This document shows, one piece after another, positions 6,835 through 13,881 of a stretch of 17,452 nucleotides of DNA. Origin of the DNA: Methanosarcinales archaeon ex4572_44 (GTDB taxonomy: Archaea; Halobacteriota; Methanosarcinia; Methanosarcinales; EX4572-44); contig NJEL02000003.1 of the NCBI GenBank assembly GCA_002254825.2, forward strand, positions 1 through 17,452. The letters run 5' to 3'. The notes below the pieces were generated by a model, which searched no databases, had not been told where the DNA came from, and saw only the letters and a program-made list of their open reading frames with translations. Each line of letters begins with the position of its first letter. The first letter of the stretch is position 1. Position numbers and translations under genes: made by a program.

Positions 6835-7785
6835 TTAAAGGCTTGTTATCTCGTATGACTCGAGAATTACTTCACCGTTCAGATAACCACTGTGATACGT
6901 CTTGCCAGTCTCAAGATCGTTCACGGTAACCTCTCCCGGTGCAAAGATGTTCACATCGATCTTGTAGAAATCATAGCCTGCCGCTTTGAATGTCTTGAAG
7001 AACGGCTTGCCATAATCGGCCGATGTTGTTGATGGAACCTTTTTGAAGATCTCTTCCTCAAATCCCCTGATCGTTAGATCCACAGAACCGTAGTATATCA
7101 CACTATCATTGGTCGCGCCCATCGCCATGGTATCGTCCTTCACGACAGGTGCGATCGGAGCTGTCCCGCTCCCGCAGATGATCTTGGTTGTATCGTATCC
7201 AAGCTCGTTCAACTTGTACACACCGGTCTCAACAACTCTCCCTGAGACCTGCACAGATCCCACGATCGAGGCGGTCGGAGCAACGAGTGCAACGGTGTTC
7301 TCAACGTCAACCCCGCATTCTTTTGCAATGAATTCCATCACCTTTTCATCTGGGAGTTGAGCAGATTCAAGTGCGATTACCGCGCAATCGGAGTCGTCAG
7401 TGTAGCCGATGCGGTCGTATGTGTGTTTGGGTTTGAGTGCAAGCGCACGCGCAGGACCTGAGCCCATTGCAAAATACTTGTCCACGCTGATCGACCATCC
7501 AGCCTTCTGAGCGCCAAGGCAGGCGATTGATGGGTGATCGGTAGTGATATCGATGAACGATAGTGGGACGTCACCTATCTTATGGACACTGATACTGCTC
7601 GTGTTGAGGCCACCCATGCATATATCTGTGAACATCAACCCGGCATCATAACCCCCTGGTGTGTTAACACCACAGTCGATGACCCTTGCATTGTTTTCGA
7701 GTTTCGCACTTTCTATTTTGAGCTCTTCTGCCCAGTCCAACATCTCCTCGGCAATCTCCATTGCCTTTTCGTTAACACTCAACAT
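6835..7785 (-). CDS. mch: Methenyl-tetrahydromethanopterin cyclohydrolase
   Basis: Mch reversibly interconverts methenyl-H4MPT and formyl-H4MPT in the cytoplasm, a step of methanogenesis and of reverse C1 oxidation. I chose the ATG at 7783-7785 (316 residues, MLSVNEKAMEIAEEMLDWAE), which matches the family's start and length. The frame extends 23 codons further upstream, but those residues (MYSDNFKSLICKS...) lie across the promoter and look non-coding. Family sequences include NTPGGYDAGL, the DITTDHPSIACLGAQKAGW region and KIICGSGTAPIAPVV. The gene is divergent from the mtr operon with 111 bases between starts, so the two probably share control. It appears to be a single-gene transcript, with a hairpin terminator downstream. 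Confidence 0.95.
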   Translation of the reverse strand: MLSVNEKAMEIAEEMLDWAEELKIESAKLENNARVIDCGVNTPGGYDAGLMFTDICMGGLNTSSISVHKIGDVPLSFIDITTDHPSIACLGAQKAGWSISVDKYFAMGSGPARALALKPKHTYDRIGYTDDSDCAVIALESAQLPDEKVMEFIAKECGVDVENTVALVAPTASIVGSVQVSGRVVETGVYKLNELGYDTTKIICGSGTAPIAPVVKDDTMAMGATNDSVIYYGSVDLTIRGFEEEIFKKVPSTTSADYGKPFFKTFKAAGYDFYKIDVNIFAPGEVTVNDLETGKTYHSGYLNGEVILESYEITSL

Positions 7786-7822
7786 TGTATAGTTCACCAA
7801 CCAGTAGAGATAACAAGATTTG

Positions 7823-7830
7823 CATATAAG
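7823..7830 (-). promoter_or_regulatory. Probable TATA box of mch
   Basis: The minus strand reads CTTATATG, about 40 bases before the mch ATG at 7785. The expected transcript start is near 7802, giving a leader of under 20 bases without an obvious Shine-Dalgarno. Confidence 0.5.
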
Positions 7831-7836
7831 GCTTTT

Positions 7837-7858
7837 GAAATTGTCCGAGTACAATTTC
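7837..7858. promoter_or_regulatory. Perfect inverted repeat between the divergent mch and mtr promoters (candidate operator)
   Basis: GAAATTGT (7837-7844) and its exact reverse complement ACAATTTC (7851-7858) flank the 6-base spacer CCGAGT. The dyad lies between the mch TATA (7823-7830) and the mtrE TATA (7866-7873) and touches the BRE position of the latter. A dimeric regulator bound there could control both transcripts at once. The regulator is unknown and no other copy was noticed in the window. Confidence 0.55.
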
Positions 7859-7873
7859 GAAACTCTTATATAA
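7858..7873 (+). promoter_or_regulatory. BRE/TATA promoter of the mtr operon, probably leaderless
   Basis: CGAAACTC (BRE-like) precedes TTATATAA (7866-7873), a strong archaeal TATA box. Transcription about 25 bases past its centre would start near 7894, within a few bases of the mtrE ATG at 7897. No Shine-Dalgarno is present before that ATG, so the first gene is probably translated from a leaderless or nearly leaderless message. Confidence 0.6.
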
Positions 7874-7896
7874 CGTATTGTACATGCAAAAACGTT

Positions 7897-8811
7897 ATGG
7901 AACCTGTAACACTGACTTTAATGATTGGAGTTGGACTTGCGGGTGCGATTGCTTTTATAGCAGGTATTATTGAAGATGCAGAATCGGACGCGGGTTCTGC
8001 AAGCAATCCAAACTCTCAGGTCCAGCTGGCACCGCAGATAGGACATATTATTAGATATTATGATAAGGCTATAGCTGGAGAGCCACCGCAGAACGGTTTG
8101 TGGGCGGCGGCGGCGTGTACGATAGCACTCGTGGTCTCATGGCGATTTTTAGACTTGGGAATAGGGCAGTATTATGCCGTATTCTTTGCAGCAGTCGTTG
8201 GAGCCGCTATTGTATGCCTCGTGCAGGGTTGTTTTGGAGTATTCGCTCATCTATCCAGAATTGCGAGCTTTAATCCGTTTAAACAGCCGCTTTACTGGGA
8301 TGCACTCCTGACCCCACTCCCATACAGCATGGGGCTTGCATTTTTGACAGCACTTCTCTTAACGCTCCTTGCCTTTATCACAGGCGGGCTTCTTGGAAAC
8401 CCATTTGCACCACCGCTCCTGGCGTTGATCTTTGGTGTAAGTCTTGGAAGCATTGCATCAGGCACTGGTGATATCCAGTATGGTGCAGAGCGCCTCTACC
8501 AGCATCATATCTTTGGCTCAGGCATTCAAATATCCAAGATGGGAGATATCGACCTCAAGGGTGAATACGGTTTTCGAAACTCTGTTGACACGCCTTACTT
8601 CTGCATGAGGCTCGGTGGTACCATCACTGCCTTTGCCTTCGGTTTGATCATATTTCTCGATGGTTGGACACGGCTCTTCACATTTGCAGGGGCGTGGACA
8701 TCGGTGATCCTTGAAGCAATAGTTGTGATAGTACTTTTCATATTCCTTGTGTGGCTTGAGAAGTTCACACGGAATAGTTATGGACCTTATCCAGGTCAGG
8801 AGGATTTGTAA
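7897..8811 (+). CDS. mtrE: Na+-translocating methyl-H4MPT:coenzyme M methyltransferase subunit E
   Basis: This 304-residue integral membrane subunit belongs to the MtrA-H complex, which moves a methyl group between H4MPT and coenzyme M coupled to sodium translocation. It starts MEPVTLTLMIGVGLAG and carries the family stretch SNPNSQVQLAPQIGHIIRYY (about 45-64). Several hydrophobic helices follow, including LWAAAACTIALVVSW, FFAAVVGAAIVCLV and a last helix before LVWLEKFTRNSYGPYP. The start is placed at the ATG just after the TATA-predicted transcript start. A longer in-frame extension back to 7582 overlaps mch and is rejected. First gene of mtrEDCBAFGH; the stop is one base before the mtrD ATG. 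Confidence 0.95.
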   Translation: MEPVTLTLMIGVGLAGAIAFIAGIIEDAESDAGSASNPNSQVQLAPQIGHIIRYYDKAIAGEPPQNGLWAAAACTIALVVSWRFLDLGIGQYYAVFFAAVVGAAIVCLVQGCFGVFAHLSRIASFNPFKQPLYWDALLTPLPYSMGLAFLTALLLTLLAFITGGLLGNPFAPPLLALIFGVSLGSIASGTGDIQYGAERLYQHHIFGSGIQISKMGDIDLKGEYGFRNSVDTPYFCMRLGGTITAFAFGLIIFLDGWTRLFTFAGAWTSVILEAIVVIVLFIFLVWLEKFTRNSYGPYPGQEDL

Positions 8812-8812
8812 T

Positions 8813-9508
8813 ATGGATCCAATAACAGCAATGATTGGTATAATAATCGGCGGCGTGATTGTGGGTATCTGTGTTCACTTCATCCCTGCTAGCGCTGTTG
8901 GTGCTATGTCGGCATCGACAGGGATCGCAACAGGTCCCTCCATGCTCTCGGCAGGCTGTGGACTTGCAGGATTGTACGCTGCAGGCTACAGTATAAAGCT
9001 GGGGCTTCCGATAACAGTAGTATCGGGCGCACTCGGCTCAGCGCTTATGATAATCTGCACGATGCTTCTTGCAAACGCAATATGTGCATTCGGGACAGGT
9101 GTAGCGCCTGTTGCAGGCACGTATGAGAAGGACCCGATCACTGGATGGAGACAGAAACCGTTCATGTCACCAGGGACTGATGGGCACTCGATGCCGACAA
9201 CAACAGCATTGAGCGGTATAATAGGCGCACTCCTCGGTGGTGGTGGCGGCTCACTCGTATTCGCATCGACCTATGGAATGCTAACTGAAGTTACGACTAT
9301 AGCAACCTCTACAATAATAACAATTGCAGGCATGATTGCAGCAGGCGTCTTCCTCTTAAACTGTGTGCTTCCGGCATATGTTCTTGTGGGAAAGACAGAA
9401 GGTATGACCGACCCAAAGATGAAGAAGCTGCCAAAAACATTCGTCTCATGTTTGGTGTCAAGTATATTCATAGGGGTTTTTATGTATGCAGCAGTGGTGG
9501 TGATATAA
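8813..9508 (+). CDS. mtrD: Methyl-H4MPT:coenzyme M methyltransferase subunit D
   Basis: This 231-residue membrane subunit of the Mtr complex with MtrC and MtrE forms the sodium-conducting membrane part. The ATG at 8813 (MDPITAMIGIIIGGVIVG) follows a Shine-Dalgarno, GGAGG, inside the end of mtrE; the frame extends further upstream but those residues only overlap mtrE. Typical features are the Gly/Ala-rich helices and the loop YEKDPITGWRQKPFMSPGTD (about 104-123), followed by GHSMPTTTALSGIIGALLGG. It ends one base before the mtrC start, so translation is probably coupled. Confidence 0.95.
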   Translation: MDPITAMIGIIIGGVIVGICVHFIPASAVGAMSASTGIATGPSMLSAGCGLAGLYAAGYSIKLGLPITVVSGALGSALMIICTMLLANAICAFGTGVAPVAGTYEKDPITGWRQKPFMSPGTDGHSMPTTTALSGIIGALLGGGGGSLVFASTYGMLTEVTTIATSTIITIAGMIAAGVFLLNCVLPAYVLVGKTEGMTDPKMKKLPKTFVSCLVSSIFIGVFMYAAVVVI

Positions 9509-9509
9509 G

Positions 9510-10310
9510 ATGACAGATGAGATACCAGCAGAAGAAGTGGAGAAAAAAGAGATACCAAACATCAAGCTGTACATCGTGGCAATGATAACAGGAATCATTG
9601 GGTACTATATACTGTTAGCCAACCCAAATCTTGCCTTTATCAGTATAATCCTTGCATGGCCCGCTATCGTTGCCGGTGCAGGCGGTGTGGAGCACCTGTG
9701 CAGATACGGGCTTGGCACAGGCACATCATCGATAGGATACTGGGGTACAGCAGTAGGCGCAACCGTTGTCTTTGCAACAATCTTCATTAGTTCACAGGTA
9801 TTCAATCTTTACAGCCCGTTCATAGTGATAATTGTTGGAACTATAATAGGTTACATCGTTGGACTCTGTGCTGAACGAATCATAAATATGAAGATACCGC
9901 AGCAGGCTCAACAGAGCTTTATCATCACAGGCTCGGCAGCAATCTTCATCCTCATTGTACTTGAAGTCCTCTCATCAGGAGGAGTTGCTACAACCGAACT
10001 CTACTATACATTCCCTGTGATATACATAGGCACAGCACTTGTGATACTCCATCCATACAATGGCAGTCTTGGAGCAGGTGAGAAGCAGTCAAGAACCCTC
10101 TTGCTTGCATTATGTGAGGCATCACTTATAACAACACTCTTTGGGATTATAGGAGTTCTGCTTCCAAATGCACCATTCATTCCAGCACTTGGAGTGTTGA
10201 TCATAAGCCTCATAGGACTTGTGGTCTTTGTCAGATGGTGGTGGAAGTTAACCAAGAGAGATACCTATGATGTCGTATGGTCGGGGTATCCCGCAGGAGT
10301 AGAGCACTAA
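9510..10310 (+). CDS. mtrC: Methyl-H4MPT:coenzyme M methyltransferase subunit C
   Basis: This 266-residue polytopic membrane subunit of Mtr has a short charged N-terminus (MTDEIPAEEVEKKEIPN) followed by hydrophobic helices through to WWWKLTKRDTYDV at the C-terminus. The family stretch GGVEHLCRYGLGTGTSSIGY lies near residue 55-75. The start is one base after the mtrD stop. It works with MtrD and MtrE in the membrane. Length is normal. Confidence 0.93.
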   Translation: MTDEIPAEEVEKKEIPNIKLYIVAMITGIIGYYILLANPNLAFISIILAWPAIVAGAGGVEHLCRYGLGTGTSSIGYWGTAVGATVVFATIFISSQVFNLYSPFIVIIVGTIIGYIVGLCAERIINMKIPQQAQQSFIITGSAAIFILIVLEVLSSGGVATTELYYTFPVIYIGTALVILHPYNGSLGAGEKQSRTLLLALCEASLITTLFGIIGVLLPNAPFIPALGVLIISLIGLVVFVRWWWKLTKRDTYDVVWSGYPAGVEH

Positions 10311-10321
10311 AAGGAGAAGTG

Positions 10322-10351
10322 ATGTACAATGTACGTATTGATAGACATTGA
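10322..10351 (+). other. Nine-codon overlapping upstream frame at the mtrB start
   Basis: ATG at 10322 begins MYNVRIDRH and stops at TGA 10349-10351, overlapping the first codons of mtrB in another frame. It arises because ATGTAC is repeated (ATGTACAATGTAC), and it sits at a better distance (5 bases) from the GGAG than the mtrB ATG (12 bases). It may tune mtrB translation or mean nothing. No evidence of a functional peptide. Confidence 0.3.
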
Positions 10352-10634
10352 AGAAAATGTGGCACTCAACCCTGAAACTGGTCTCTTTGGTGAGATGGAT
10401 GAACATCTCATCACCGCCAATCTCGCCATGATGGTGGAGAGCGTTGACAGGCTTGGGAGGATAGGAAAAGATCTCTTCGACTCGCTTGACCCAATGACGA
10501 CACCAATGGTGTCCCACCCGGGTCGCGAGGGCATATACCGGAATGCTGGCAGGGTCGCAAACCTTGCCTATGGTTTCATCTTCGGGATGCTCCTGGCAGC
10601 ACTTGTAGCACTTGGGCTTAAAGGGGTGATGTGA
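10329..10634 (+). CDS. mtrB: Methyl-H4MPT:coenzyme M methyltransferase subunit B
   Basis: This 101-residue subunit has a soluble N-terminal part and one C-terminal membrane helix (about residues 80-99, AYGFIFGMLLAALVALGL). The start MYVLIDIEENVALNPETG fits the family's ATG at 10329. GGAG at 10313-10316 is 12 bases upstream, which is long. A nearer out-of-frame ATG at 10322 opens a 9-codon frame overlapping this start. The stop TGA (10632-10634) lies two bases before the mtrA ATG. Confidence 0.9.
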   Translation: MYVLIDIEENVALNPETGLFGEMDEHLITANLAMMVESVDRLGRIGKDLFDSLDPMTTPMVSHPGREGIYRNAGRVANLAYGFIFGMLLAALVALGLKGVM

Positions 10635-10636
10635 AG

Positions 10637-11404
10637 ATGGGCGAAGAAGAAAAAGAAGAGATTAAAACGGAAGAATTGGCAGAAGAAAAGAAGGAGATCG
10701 GATCATACGTGGCGGAGGGTTGGCCCCCGCTCGCAGGATCGTACCTTGCAGGCGATCCTACTAAACCGGTGGCAATAGTCACACTTGCAAGCGAGCTTGA
10801 CAATGCACGACTTCTCAAGAGGTCTGCAATCTGTGGTGATTGTAAGACCGAGAACATCGGAACTGAGAAGGTGGTTGCGAACCTCATATCAAACTCCAAC
10901 ATCCGATACCTTGTGATCTGCGGCGCAGAGGTCCACGGTCACATAACTGGACTCTGCTGGAAAGCACTTCATGAGAACGGTGTAGACGACACAGGACGCG
11001 TCATCGATGCGCCTGGAGCAATACCCTACGTCACCAATCTTCCACCAGAGGCTGTTGAACGGTTCAGGAATCAGATCGTTGAAGTCGTTGACCTGATAAA
11101 CGTAGAAGACGAGGGTCAGATAGAGAGTGCTATAGATCGTCTTGCTCCAATAGGTCCCTACGAAGAAGAACCTATGCTCATCAAGCTCGGTGGTGTCACT
11201 GAAGAAACTGGCGAGGGTGTGCTTGGGCATACAGGAGATTCAGTATCCATTGAATCGAGGGTCAGAAGCATCGAACAGGAGTACAAGGATTTGGGCAAAC
11301 TTCAGAAGGTGACAGCCGGGCTTGTAGGCGGGCTGTATCAGGGTTTTGTCCTTGGCTTGATCCTGACAATATTTATCTTTGGACTTAGGAGGTTGTTAGG
11401 ATGA
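10637..11404 (+). CDS. mtrA: Methyl-H4MPT:coenzyme M methyltransferase subunit A (corrinoid protein)
   Basis: MtrA carries the corrinoid that accepts the methyl group from methyl-H4MPT and passes it to coenzyme M. I start at the ATG 10637 (255 residues) behind GGGGTGAT; an in-frame GTG at 10631 would add two residues. An extra N-terminal tail of about 20 mostly Glu/Lys residues precedes the conserved SYVAEGWPPLAGSYLAGDP. The core has CGDCKTENIGTEKVVANLIS and CGAEVHGHITG (His100, His102), near the corrinoid-binding site. A C-terminal membrane anchor (about 236-252) follows. The stop overlaps the mtrF ATG by three bases. Which His ligates cobalt needs alignment. Confidence 0.94.
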   Translation: MGEEEKEEIKTEELAEEKKEIGSYVAEGWPPLAGSYLAGDPTKPVAIVTLASELDNARLLKRSAICGDCKTENIGTEKVVANLISNSNIRYLVICGAEVHGHITGLCWKALHENGVDDTGRVIDAPGAIPYVTNLPPEAVERFRNQIVEVVDLINVEDEGQIESAIDRLAPIGPYEEEPMLIKLGGVTEETGEGVLGHTGDSVSIESRVRSIEQEYKDLGKLQKVTAGLVGGLYQGFVLGLILTIFIFGLRRLLG

Positions 11405-11601
11405 GCGATCGAAGTGGAATGATACCGATGCTCGGTATACCGCGTATGCAGGAGTGCAATCGCATGATCACTGAACTTGAGCGGCGAGAGGCGATCATCG
11501 GAAAAGACCAGCGAATGTTTTCAGGCATCTTCACAACACGAATCTACTTCCTTCTCGGGTTTGTGATAGCCTTTGTACTGGTGATGCTAGGTCTTCTGTG
11601 A
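11401..11601 (+). CDS. mtrF: Methyl-H4MPT:coenzyme M methyltransferase subunit F
   Basis: This 66-residue protein has a soluble N-terminus (MIPMLGIPRMQECNRMITEL) and one C-terminal membrane helix (about 46-66, IYFLLGFVIAFVLVMLGLL). Size, helix position and place between mtrA and mtrG identify it as MtrF, a small MtrA-like membrane subunit. The start ATGA overlaps the mtrA stop, so it is translationally coupled. Confidence 0.9.
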   Translation: MSDRSGMIPMLGIPRMQECNRMITELERREAIIGKDQRMFSGIFTTRIYFLLGFVIAFVLVMLGLL

Positions 11602-11611
11602 GGTGAAAAAA

Positions 11612-11779
11612 ATGGGAATTTACGAAGATATGATGCATCGGCTTGATAAAGTCGAGGAGCAAGTAGAGTTCGCCTCTGCTGAGATGTTTCAGCAGAGGGG
11701 AATTATGATTGGAAGATGGATTGGAGTGCTGTATGGAATAGTTGTAGCACTGCTTATAGTACTCGTAATAGGCTTGTGA
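11612..11779 (+). CDS. mtrG: Methyl-H4MPT:coenzyme M methyltransferase subunit G
   Basis: This frame of 55 codons starts MGIYEDMMHRLDKVEEQVEF, continues ASAEMFQQRGIMIGRWIGVL and ends in a hydrophobic helix (about 36-55). It lies exactly where mtrG is expected, between mtrF and mtrH, and shows the MtrG plan of an amphipathic N-terminus plus one membrane anchor. It is a little shorter than MtrG proteins of methanogens as I recall them. A GAGGTG lies ahead of the ATG. A strong 10-bp hairpin falls inside the coding sequence. Confidence 0.88.
   Translation: MGIYEDMMHRLDKVEEQVEFASAEMFQQRGIMIGRWIGVLYGIVVALLIVLVIGL
11673..11698 (+). repeat. Perfect 10-bp inverted repeat within mtrG
   Basis: CCTCTGCTGA (11673-11682) and TCAGCAGAGG (11689-11698) are exact reverse complements around the 6-base loop GATGTT. 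This would be a stable RNA hairpin inside a 168-base gene, between the small membrane subunits and mtrH. There is no U-tract after it, so it is not an intrinsic terminator. It may act in message stability or subunit ratio. Confidence 0.8.
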
Positions 11780-11791
11780 GGAGGAAAAAGT

Positions 11792-12718
11792 ATGTATAAA
11801 TTTGCAAGAGAGCAGAAAATATTAGAGATAGGAACTGTGAAAGTGGGTGGTCAGATAGGAGAGAATCCAACTGTCATCATACCCACCATATTCTATGATG
11901 GACATGCGATTGTGGATGATAAGAACAACACATTCGATGCTGCAAAAGCAGAAGCGCTGATAAACGAAGTAGAGACTGTCGGTGATGAGACCGGCAACCC
12001 CTGCATATTCCAGGTGGTTGGCGTGACAGAAGAACTCATGCCAAAGTGCCTTGACTTTGTATCAGAACACACGGACAGACCATTCATAATTGATTCGGCG
12101 GAGATAAAAGCCCGTTATGTTGGGCTCAAGCACACAACAGAGGTCGGTTACGGTGATCGTGTTATGTACAACGCGATCAACATGATGATCGAAGAGGAAG
12201 AGATCAGAGCACTTTTAGAGGCTGAGATCAAAGGTGTTGTCATACTCGGCTTCAACATGCAGGATCCATCGGTCCACGCACGCATCCAACTTCTTGAAGA
12301 CGGTGGCGAGTTCACCGATGAGGGATTGATCCCTGTTGCCAAGAAGTGTGGATTCGGTGATAATATCCTGTATGACCCGGGTGTTCAGCCTGTGGGGAAT
12401 GGTGCAGGAGCATCATTCAGACTACTGGCTGTCGTGAAGTCCAGGTACGGTTTTGCAACAGGTGTTGGTGCTCACAACGTGCCCTCATCATGGGCATGGC
12501 TGAAGAAGCACCCTGACATGCTGATACGCCACATCTGTGATATATCTGCAAACACCATCGGTATCCTATCGGGTGCGAACTCTCTCTTCATCGGACCTAT
12601 AGAGAACGCAAAACTTGCAGCACCTTCCGCTGCAGAGGCAGATATGGTTGCAGCAGACTCAATAAAGGACTTTGGTATAGAGATTCCAGAAGACCATCCG
12701 TTGAATAAACTCGCATAA
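11792..12718 (+). CDS. mtrH: Methyl-H4MPT:coenzyme M methyltransferase subunit H
   Basis: This 308-residue soluble TIM-barrel subunit transfers the methyl group between H4MPT and the corrinoid on MtrA. It begins MYKFAREQKILEIGTVKVGG and continues GQIGENPTVIIPTIFYDGH; GFATGVGAHNVPSSWAWLKK lies near residue 220-240. Length is normal. A strong Shine-Dalgarno (GAGGAGG, 11778-11784) precedes the ATG at 11792, stronger than those of the small genes before it. Last gene of the mtr cluster; 117 bases separate it from mer. Confidence 0.95.
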   Translation: MYKFAREQKILEIGTVKVGGQIGENPTVIIPTIFYDGHAIVDDKNNTFDAAKAEALINEVETVGDETGNPCIFQVVGVTEELMPKCLDFVSEHTDRPFIIDSAEIKARYVGLKHTTEVGYGDRVMYNAINMMIEEEEIRALLEAEIKGVVILGFNMQDPSVHARIQLLEDGGEFTDEGLIPVAKKCGFGDNILYDPGVQPVGNGAGASFRLLAVVKSRYGFATGVGAHNVPSSWAWLKKHPDMLIRHICDISANTIGILSGANSLFIGPIENAKLAAPSAAEADMVAADSIKDFGIEIPEDHPLNKLA

Positions 12719-12726
12719 GCTCGAAC

Positions 12727-12747
12727 AAAATATAAAACTATATATGG
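12727..12747 (+). promoter_or_regulatory. Probable promoter of the mer-AOR cassette
   Basis: Two overlapping TATA-like elements, TATAAAA (12731-12737) and CTATATAT (12739-12746), lie about 100 bases before the mer GTG and just after mtrH. Transcription would start near 12760-12770, giving a leader of about 70 bases. A T5 run at 12765-12769 may terminate part of the mtr transcript. Read-through from mtr is also possible. Confidence 0.4.
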
Positions 12748-12835
12748 GTTTGGGGGTATCATGATTTTTCATTATAGGCACTGGAAGAGAGGTGTCTTAA
12801 TAAATACGGTGCAATAAATAAATGGAGGAAACAAA

Positions 12836-13831
12836 GTGGAAATAAGCTTTGGGATAGAGTTTTTAGCAAACGAACCTGCAGAGAAATTGGCAGAGCTTGT
12901 AAAGTTCTCAGAGGACAACGGACTCAAGTATGCGTGGATAACAGACCACTACAACAACAGGGATGCATACGCCCTTTTAACCCATATCGGTGCTAATACG
13001 AGCAAGATCAGTATTGGGCCAGGTGTTACCAACCCATACACGCGCACGCCACCCCAGCTCGCATCATCAATCGCAACGGTGAACGAGGTATCAGGCGGTC
13101 GCGCCATATTCGGGATAGGTCCTGGCGACAAGGTCACCTTTGATGGACTTGGAATCGAATGGGTGAAGCCACTCTCAATGGTGAGAGAAACGGTCGAGTT
13201 GATGAGAAAGCTCCTAACTGGCAAGAAGATCAGCTACGATGGAAAGGTATGCCATATAAAATCGGCAAAACTGGACTACCAGAAAGGAGAGAACATACCA
13301 GTATACATAGGCGCACAGGGACCAAAGATGCTCAAACTCGCAGGAGAAATTGCCGAGGGAGCACTTGTGAATGGATCACACCCACGAGACTTCGAGACAG
13401 CAGTAAAACTACTGAAAGAAGGGTGTGAGGGCGCAGGCAAGAACTTCAACGATTTCGATGTTGCAGCATACACAAGCTTCTCGATTGCAGATACAAAGGA
13501 AGAAGCAGAAAAGACCGCAAAACCAGTCACAGCATTCATTGTGGCAGGCTCACCAGACACCGTCTTCGAGAAACATGGCATACCGATCGAGGATGTGAAC
13601 AAGGTTAGGGACGGTTTCAAGGAGAGCTTCGGTGCAGCCATAAAAGCAGTGACACCAGAGATGCTCGATGCATTCTCGATATGCGGGTCCCCGGATGAGT
13701 GCATAGAACAGATCGACTCACTCTTCAAAGTAGGAGTCACACAGATGATAACAGGTTCACCACTTGGACCAAGCAAGGTCAAATCGATCGAGTTGATCGG
13801 AAAACAACTGATACCACACTTTGTGAAATAG
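12836..13831 (+). CDS. mer: F420-dependent methylene-tetrahydromethanopterin reductase
   Basis: Mer interconverts methylene-H4MPT and methyl-H4MPT with reduced coenzyme F420, a luciferase-like TIM-barrel enzyme of the cytoplasm. The 331 residues fit the family. Diagnostic segments include AWITDHYNNRDAYALLTHIG, the GPGVTNPYTRTPPQLASSIA region and RAIFGIGPGDK. The start is a GTG with GGAGG seven bases ahead (12824-12828); the ATG at 12822 is out of frame. It lies downstream of mtrH and 50 bases before an AOR-family gene. The presence of mer argues against ANME-1, which is reported to replace it. Confidence 0.94.
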   Translation: MEISFGIEFLANEPAEKLAELVKFSEDNGLKYAWITDHYNNRDAYALLTHIGANTSKISIGPGVTNPYTRTPPQLASSIATVNEVSGGRAIFGIGPGDKVTFDGLGIEWVKPLSMVRETVELMRKLLTGKKISYDGKVCHIKSAKLDYQKGENIPVYIGAQGPKMLKLAGEIAEGALVNGSHPRDFETAVKLLKEGCEGAGKNFNDFDVAAYTSFSIADTKEEAEKTAKPVTAFIVAGSPDTVFEKHGIPIEDVNKVRDGFKESFGAAIKAVTPEMLDAFSICGSPDECIEQIDSLFKVGVTQMITGSPLGPSKVKSIELIGKQLIPHFVK

Positions 13832-13841
13832 TTGGATAGTA

Positions 13842-13851
13842 GTATAAATAC
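13842..13851 (+). promoter_or_regulatory. Weak TATA-like element before the AOR gene
   Basis: GTATAAATAC lies in the 50-base mer-AOR gap, about 40 bases before the AOR ATG. A start 25 bases downstream would fall on or next to the Shine-Dalgarno (13866-13872), so it is a doubtful promoter. Co-transcription with mer is at least as likely. Confidence 0.25.
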
Positions 13852-13881
13852 AATAGTAAATAGACGGAGGAGACAAAATAG

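Noticed and set aside
7582..7896. N-terminal extension of mtrE across the start of mch
   Set aside because: It would overlap mch on the other strand and run through both promoters; MtrE starts at MEPVTL in the family.
12758..12765. ATCATGAT palindrome upstream of mer as an operator
   Set aside because: An 8-bp palindrome is expected by chance at this length and lies after the predicted TATA boxes without further symmetry.
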